From assembly GCA_025356795.1 (NCBI GenBank), contig JANXRR010000099.1, forward strand, positions 1 through 10,239: a DNA stretch of 10,239 bases, read 5' to 3'. Under the pieces are notes generated by a model. That model searched no databases. It saw only the letters and a program-made list of their open reading frames with translations, and was not told the origin of the DNA. Each line of letters opens with the position of its first letter. Within the stretch, counting starts at the first letter, position 1. The DNA comes from Bacteroidia bacterium. Lineage in GTDB: Bacteria; Bacteroidota; Bacteroidia; Cytophagales; Cyclobacteriaceae. Both the position numbers and the translations under genes were made by a program. Below are positions 8,601 to 10,239 of the stretch, one piece after another.

Positions 8601-8968
8601 TCTCTGCGTTTGTCAATTGAATAACCTGTAACAACAAGTTCAGTCAATGTTTGAACATCGGCATTTAATTGCGCATTCACAACAGATTGAACACCCACAG
8701 CAACCTCGGAGGTTTGGTATCCTATGAATGAAAATATTAAGACATCGCCATCTTTGATAGCAATCTTATACTTTCCATCAGTGTCCGTTGCAGTTCCATT
8801 GGACGAACCTTTAATTACGATGTTTACGCCAGGCATTGGCGCTCCACCTTCATCAGTGACAGTTCCAGACACCGCTCTTTCTTGAGCGATTGCCGAAACT
8901 GAACACAAGAACAGAAACAAGAAGAAGGATACTTGTTTCAAACTTTTGTACAAATTTCTCATGATCAT
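5699..8968 (-). CDS. SusC/RagA family TonB-linked outer-membrane transporter
   Basis: This 1089-residue outer-membrane beta-barrel should import the ligand captured by its SusD partner, powered by TonB-ExbBD. A signal peptide (residues 1 to about 29, ending SAIAQ) is followed by a carboxypeptidase-D regulatory-like domain (about 31-105, with GTVTDEGGAPMPGVNI and IGYQTSEVAV). The TonB-box-type segment LTELVVTGY (108-116) comes next. The plug domain (about 117-235) carries LQGRVAGVTV, IRVRGFG, LYVVDGVP and the SusC hallmark SIYGARAASGVIVYTTKRGK. The rest is barrel, ending in the C-terminal phenylalanine of GINLGF as expected for assembly by the BAM machinery. The domain order and length are normal and no frameshift is seen. 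Two in-frame ATGs compete (8966-8968 and 8960-8962). The second would drop only Met-Ile and is equally plausible. The gene opens the operon, and two LacI-type operators lie 66 and about 143 nt upstream. No sigma/anti-sigma pair or extra N-terminal signalling domain is visible. Confidence 0.97.
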   Translation of the reverse strand: MIMRNLYKSLKQVSFFLFLFLCSVSAIAQERAVSGTVTDEGGAPMPGVNIVIKGSSNGTATDTDGKYKIAIKDGDVLIFSFIGYQTSEVAVGVQSVVNAQLNADVQTLTELVVTGYSIDKRRELTGSVSTVKAKDQTFAPSGNVEQMLQGRVAGVTVITNGQPGTTSQIRVRGFGAFGGNAPLYVVDGVPTGDISFLNPDDIESTTVLKDAASASIYGARAASGVIVYTTKRGKRGQKLNVTYDNLYGVTDPGKGQDMLNPTDFADWTWRAIKNTESANALSDGRAVDFAKALSGFNHPQFGGGLSPVIPEYLNVGGKSGITGGVDLAAEKLKYNVDPRLGSTYQVVAANKQGTDWYGAITRTAPVFRQTLGFSGGGESHRFYIGLSTQDQQGILKNNSFKRYAVRANSEFDVLKNLRIGENLQFTYRQTLGLSGQGGGQGIAADENDILSAFRMPSIIPIYDVFGGYAGTAAKGFNNPRNPVASRDGQENDRSFNAAGFGNLYLEYDPIPGLTLRTSIGGNYSDYNYRYYSRWQYENSENNSAFGFGQGNGYNLSWTFTNTANYKKLFGAHSVEMLVGQEALNTGAGWDNSASGLNPFSWDPNYINMNNVESKQAASSQYKGVNFSSYFGNVKYSYKEKYILGLVVRRDGSSRFGSTTRYGIFPAISAAWRISSESFMQALPFISDLKIRGGYGTMGNSNNVDPNNQFSLYGGNVGSSSYDINGTNSSAVGGFYRTRIGNPNAKWETAVTQNIGIDGLLFDGKLDIVIDFWQKETKDLLLQVPITATAGPNASPPSVNVGKMVNKGIDLMIGTKGNLTQEIKYELSVNGSFLKNEITELAPGLTYLTTVNPGFRGINPIRNQIGQSISAFYGYKVAGLFQTAEEVKNSTQSGAGLGRFKFEDINGDGKIDDKDRTYLGSPVPSFTGGLNFTIRYKGFDFSAYAYTSLGNKIFNVSKWFTDFYPSFQGAAISSRVKDSWSPTNTGATTPIFESASNFSTNTQSNSFYVENGSYLRLQNVTLGYTLPNSILGRTGLTKLRAFVSTNNVATITGYKGLDPAVGGAADTNFGIDVGNYPLTRSVTAGINLGF

Positions 8969-9034
8969 ACATTTTGGTTTGGTTAAAAAAACTACTAAAA
9001 AATTTCAAGAACTAATGCTTTAAAGTCACTATTC

Positions 9035-9052
9035 ATTGAAATCGATTTCAAT
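9035..9052. promoter_or_regulatory. Perfect 18-bp palindrome, candidate LacI-family operator 1
   Basis: ATTGAAATCGATTTCAAT is identical to its own reverse complement. The inner 14 bases (9037-9050) match the LacI/cre-type pattern TGNAANCGNTTNCA at every fixed position, with the central CG that these regulators wedge open. It lies 66 nt upstream of the susC start codon, where it could block transcription initiation or elongation. The regulator gene is not in the window, so the family assignment is by operator shape only. Confidence 0.7.
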
Positions 9053-9110
9053 TTAGTGGATTTGTTATCAAAATATTACGAAACCTGTATTTTTTTTTAG
9101 AAATCGTGTT

Positions 9111-9124
9111 CGCAAACGTTTGCA
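9111..9124. promoter_or_regulatory. Second palindrome, candidate LacI-family operator 2
   Basis: The core GCAAACGTTTGC (9112-9123) is a perfect 12-bp palindrome with a central CG. Within 9111-9124 it matches TGNAANCGNTTNCA at all fixed positions except the first base, which is C. Its centre lies 74 bp from that of operator 1. The variable bases differ from operator 1 (GCAAA versus GAAAT in the half-site), so the two sites could be read by one tolerant regulator or by two related ones. Confidence 0.65.
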
Positions 9125-9360
9125 ATTTAAAAATACCTGTCAGTTTATCCAGTTAACAAGTGTTAGCCTTCACGGATGAGTAGATTAAGTTCATTGTGTG
9201 CGGTAACAACTTGTATTATTCATTAATAAGTTAAAATGGTTAACAGTTTTTTTTACAAACGATACCAACAAATTAATAATATTTTTTTTCGTCAGAAGTG
9301 TTTATGCTCCTGAGGAGAGATAATGTGAATAATCGTAATTTCGTGCGTTTAAAATCCGAT

Positions 9361-10239
9361 ATGAAACTTGAAAAATATCCGCTTACAATTTCTAATTCAC
9401 TGAGTGGCAAAAAAGAAGTCTTTAAATCAATAAATTCAGGATATGTAGGCATATACGTTTGCGGGCCTACCGTATATAGCGATGTTCATTTGGGTAACGT
9501 TCGTACTTTTTTAACATTTGATATTATCTCCAGATACTTGAGATTTTTAGGTTATAAAGTAAGATATGTGCGTAACATAACCGATGTTGGCCATCTTGAA
9601 AATGATGCAGATGAAGGGGAAGATAAAATAGCGAAAAAAGCAAGGCTTCAGCAATTAGAACCAATGGAGATTGTTCAACGATACACTGTTGGATTTCATG
9701 ATGTTTTGAAGCTGTTTAATGTTTTGCCGCCCAGTATAGAACCAACTGCCTCGGGTCACATTATCGAACAAATTAATCTCACGCAGAAGCTATTAGCACT
9801 GGGTCTTGCCTACGAAGTCAACGGGTCTGTTTACTTTGATGTTAAGAAATACAACACCTCGCATCATTACGGCATTTTATCTAAAAGAAACATTGAAGAC
9901 TTGATGGAAAGCGGCCGTGCCTTGGACAGCCAAGATGAAAAACGAGAGAAGATTGACTTCGCTTTATGGAAAAAAGCTTCTCCTTATCATATTATGCGAT
10001 GGCCTTCGCCTTGGGGCGATGGTTTTCCAGGATGGCATTTAGAATGCACTGTGATGAGCACCAAATACCTTGGAGAAACCTTCGATATACATGGTGGTGG
10101 AATGGATTTAAAATTCCCGCATCACGAATGTGAAATAGCTCAAGCTACAGCGGCTACCGGAAGGCCTCCTGTGAATTATTGGATCCATTCTAATATGCTT
10201 ACGGTTGGTGGTCAGAAAATGAGTAAATCACTTGGCAAC
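9361..10239 (+). CDS. cysS: Cysteinyl-tRNA synthetase, N-terminal 293 residues (cut by right edge)
   Basis: This class I aminoacyl-tRNA synthetase charges tRNA-Cys in the cytoplasm. The frame from ATG 9361 is open to the window end, so about 60% of a usual length near 490 residues is visible. The ATP-binding HIGH motif appears as HLGN (43-46) within [17 protein letters not shown]. The zinc ligands fit Cys34, Cys229 (in GWHLECT), His254 and Glu258 (in FPHHECE), with the 25- and 4-residue spacings of the Escherichia coli enzyme. The second ATP-binding motif KMSKS (286-290) is intact just before the edge. [13 protein letters not shown] and [12 protein letters not shown] are also conserved. The start at 9361 matches where the family normally begins, but it has no Shine-Dalgarno. 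An in-frame GTG at 9325 has AGGAG seven bases upstream, and an in-frame ATG lies at 9304, so an N-terminal extension of 12 or 19 residues is possible. The gene is divergent from susC and not functionally related. Confidence 0.97.
   Translation, partial: MKLEKYPLTISNSLSGKKEVFKSINSGYVGIYVCGPTVYSDVHLGNVRTFLTFDIISRYLRFLGYKVRYVRNITDVGHLENDADEGEDKIAKKARLQQLEPMEIVQRYTVGFHDVLKLFNVLPPSIEPTASGHIIEQINLTQKLLALGLAYEVNGSVYFDVKKYNTSHHYGILSKRNIEDLMESGRALDSQDEKREKIDFALWKKASPYHIMRWPSPWGDGFPGWHLECTVMSTKYLGETFDIHGGGMDLKFPHHECEIAQATAATGRPPVNYWIHSNMLTVGGQKMSKSLGN

Larger units (their letters stand above)
8969..9360. other. Divergent regulatory spacer between susC and cysS
   Basis: This 392-nt spacer is very AT-rich and carries no convincing gene. 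It holds the 18-bp palindrome at 9035-9052, the 12-bp palindrome at 9112-9123, and three T-tracts of 8-9 bases (9090-9098, 9247-9254, 9282-9289) that read as A-tracts towards susC and may bend the DNA. Both the susC and cysS promoters should be here, but I found no exact TAnnTTTG -7 box with a properly spaced -33 TTTG on either strand. Near matches only are present, so no promoter is called. A Shine-Dalgarno-like AGGAG lies at 9313-9317. Confidence 0.6.

Noticed and set aside
9069..9075. TATTTTG on the minus strand as a possible Bacteroidota -7 box for susC
   Set aside because: It is one base short of TAnnTTTG, and no TTTG or TTG lies at the expected distance upstream.
9156..9214. Imperfect inverted repeat ACAAGTGTTA / TAACAACTTGT in the susC-cysS spacer
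   Set aside because: The 38-nt separation, a bulge and AT-rich arms make a chance match likely.
9090..9289. Poly-T tracts at 9090-9098, 9247-9254 and 9282-9289 as terminators
   Set aside because: No GC-rich stem precedes any of them on the plus strand, and no gene ends there.

Overview
This AT-rich window comes from a member of the Bacteroidota, most likely a Cytophagales-type bacterium. The evidence is an adjacent SusC/SusD pair, lipoprotein signal peptides on the surface proteins, AT-rich leaders without a Shine-Dalgarno motif, and a cysteinyl-tRNA synthetase with the Bacteroidota-style CGPTVY / [13 protein letters not shown] sequence. The assignment to the order is by recollection of family sequences, not by a search.

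Layout. Four genes lie on the minus strand and read right to left. First is a SusC/RagA TonB-dependent outer-membrane transporter (5699-8968). It is followed 21 nt later by a SusD/RagB substrate-capture lipoprotein (3932-5677). Next comes a very large FG-GAP/VCBS + ASPIC/UnbV lipoprotein (345-3866; I prefer an ATG start six codons inside the longest open frame). Last is the first 36 codons of a ROK-family sugar kinase/regulator (1-109, cut by the left edge). On the plus strand, divergent from susC, is cysS (9361 to beyond the right edge, 293 codons visible).

Regulatory DNA. The 392-nt divergent spacer between susC and cysS holds two palindromes with a central CG that fit LacI-family operators: a perfect 18-bp one at 9035-9052 and a 12-bp core at 9112-9123. 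Their centres are 74 bp apart, about seven helical turns. A perfect 14-bp inverted repeat followed by a U-rich tail lies between susD and the FG-GAP gene. It looks like an intra-operon terminator or attenuating hairpin and ends only 12 nt before the FG-GAP start codon.

How it fits together. SusC and SusD should form the outer-membrane glycan or oligosaccharide import machine. The FG-GAP/ASPIC lipoprotein occupies the operon slot where other loci carry SusE/F-like surface glycan-binding proteins. The ROK protein would phosphorylate an imported sugar in the cytoplasm or act as a regulator. The substrate cannot be read from this window because no glycoside hydrolase is present. cysS is a housekeeping gene that happens to be a neighbour. 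The least understood part is the FG-GAP/ASPIC lipoprotein, with seven calcium-type motifs on each side of a central ASPIC/UnbV domain. No CRISPR array, mobile element, tRNA or rRNA was seen.
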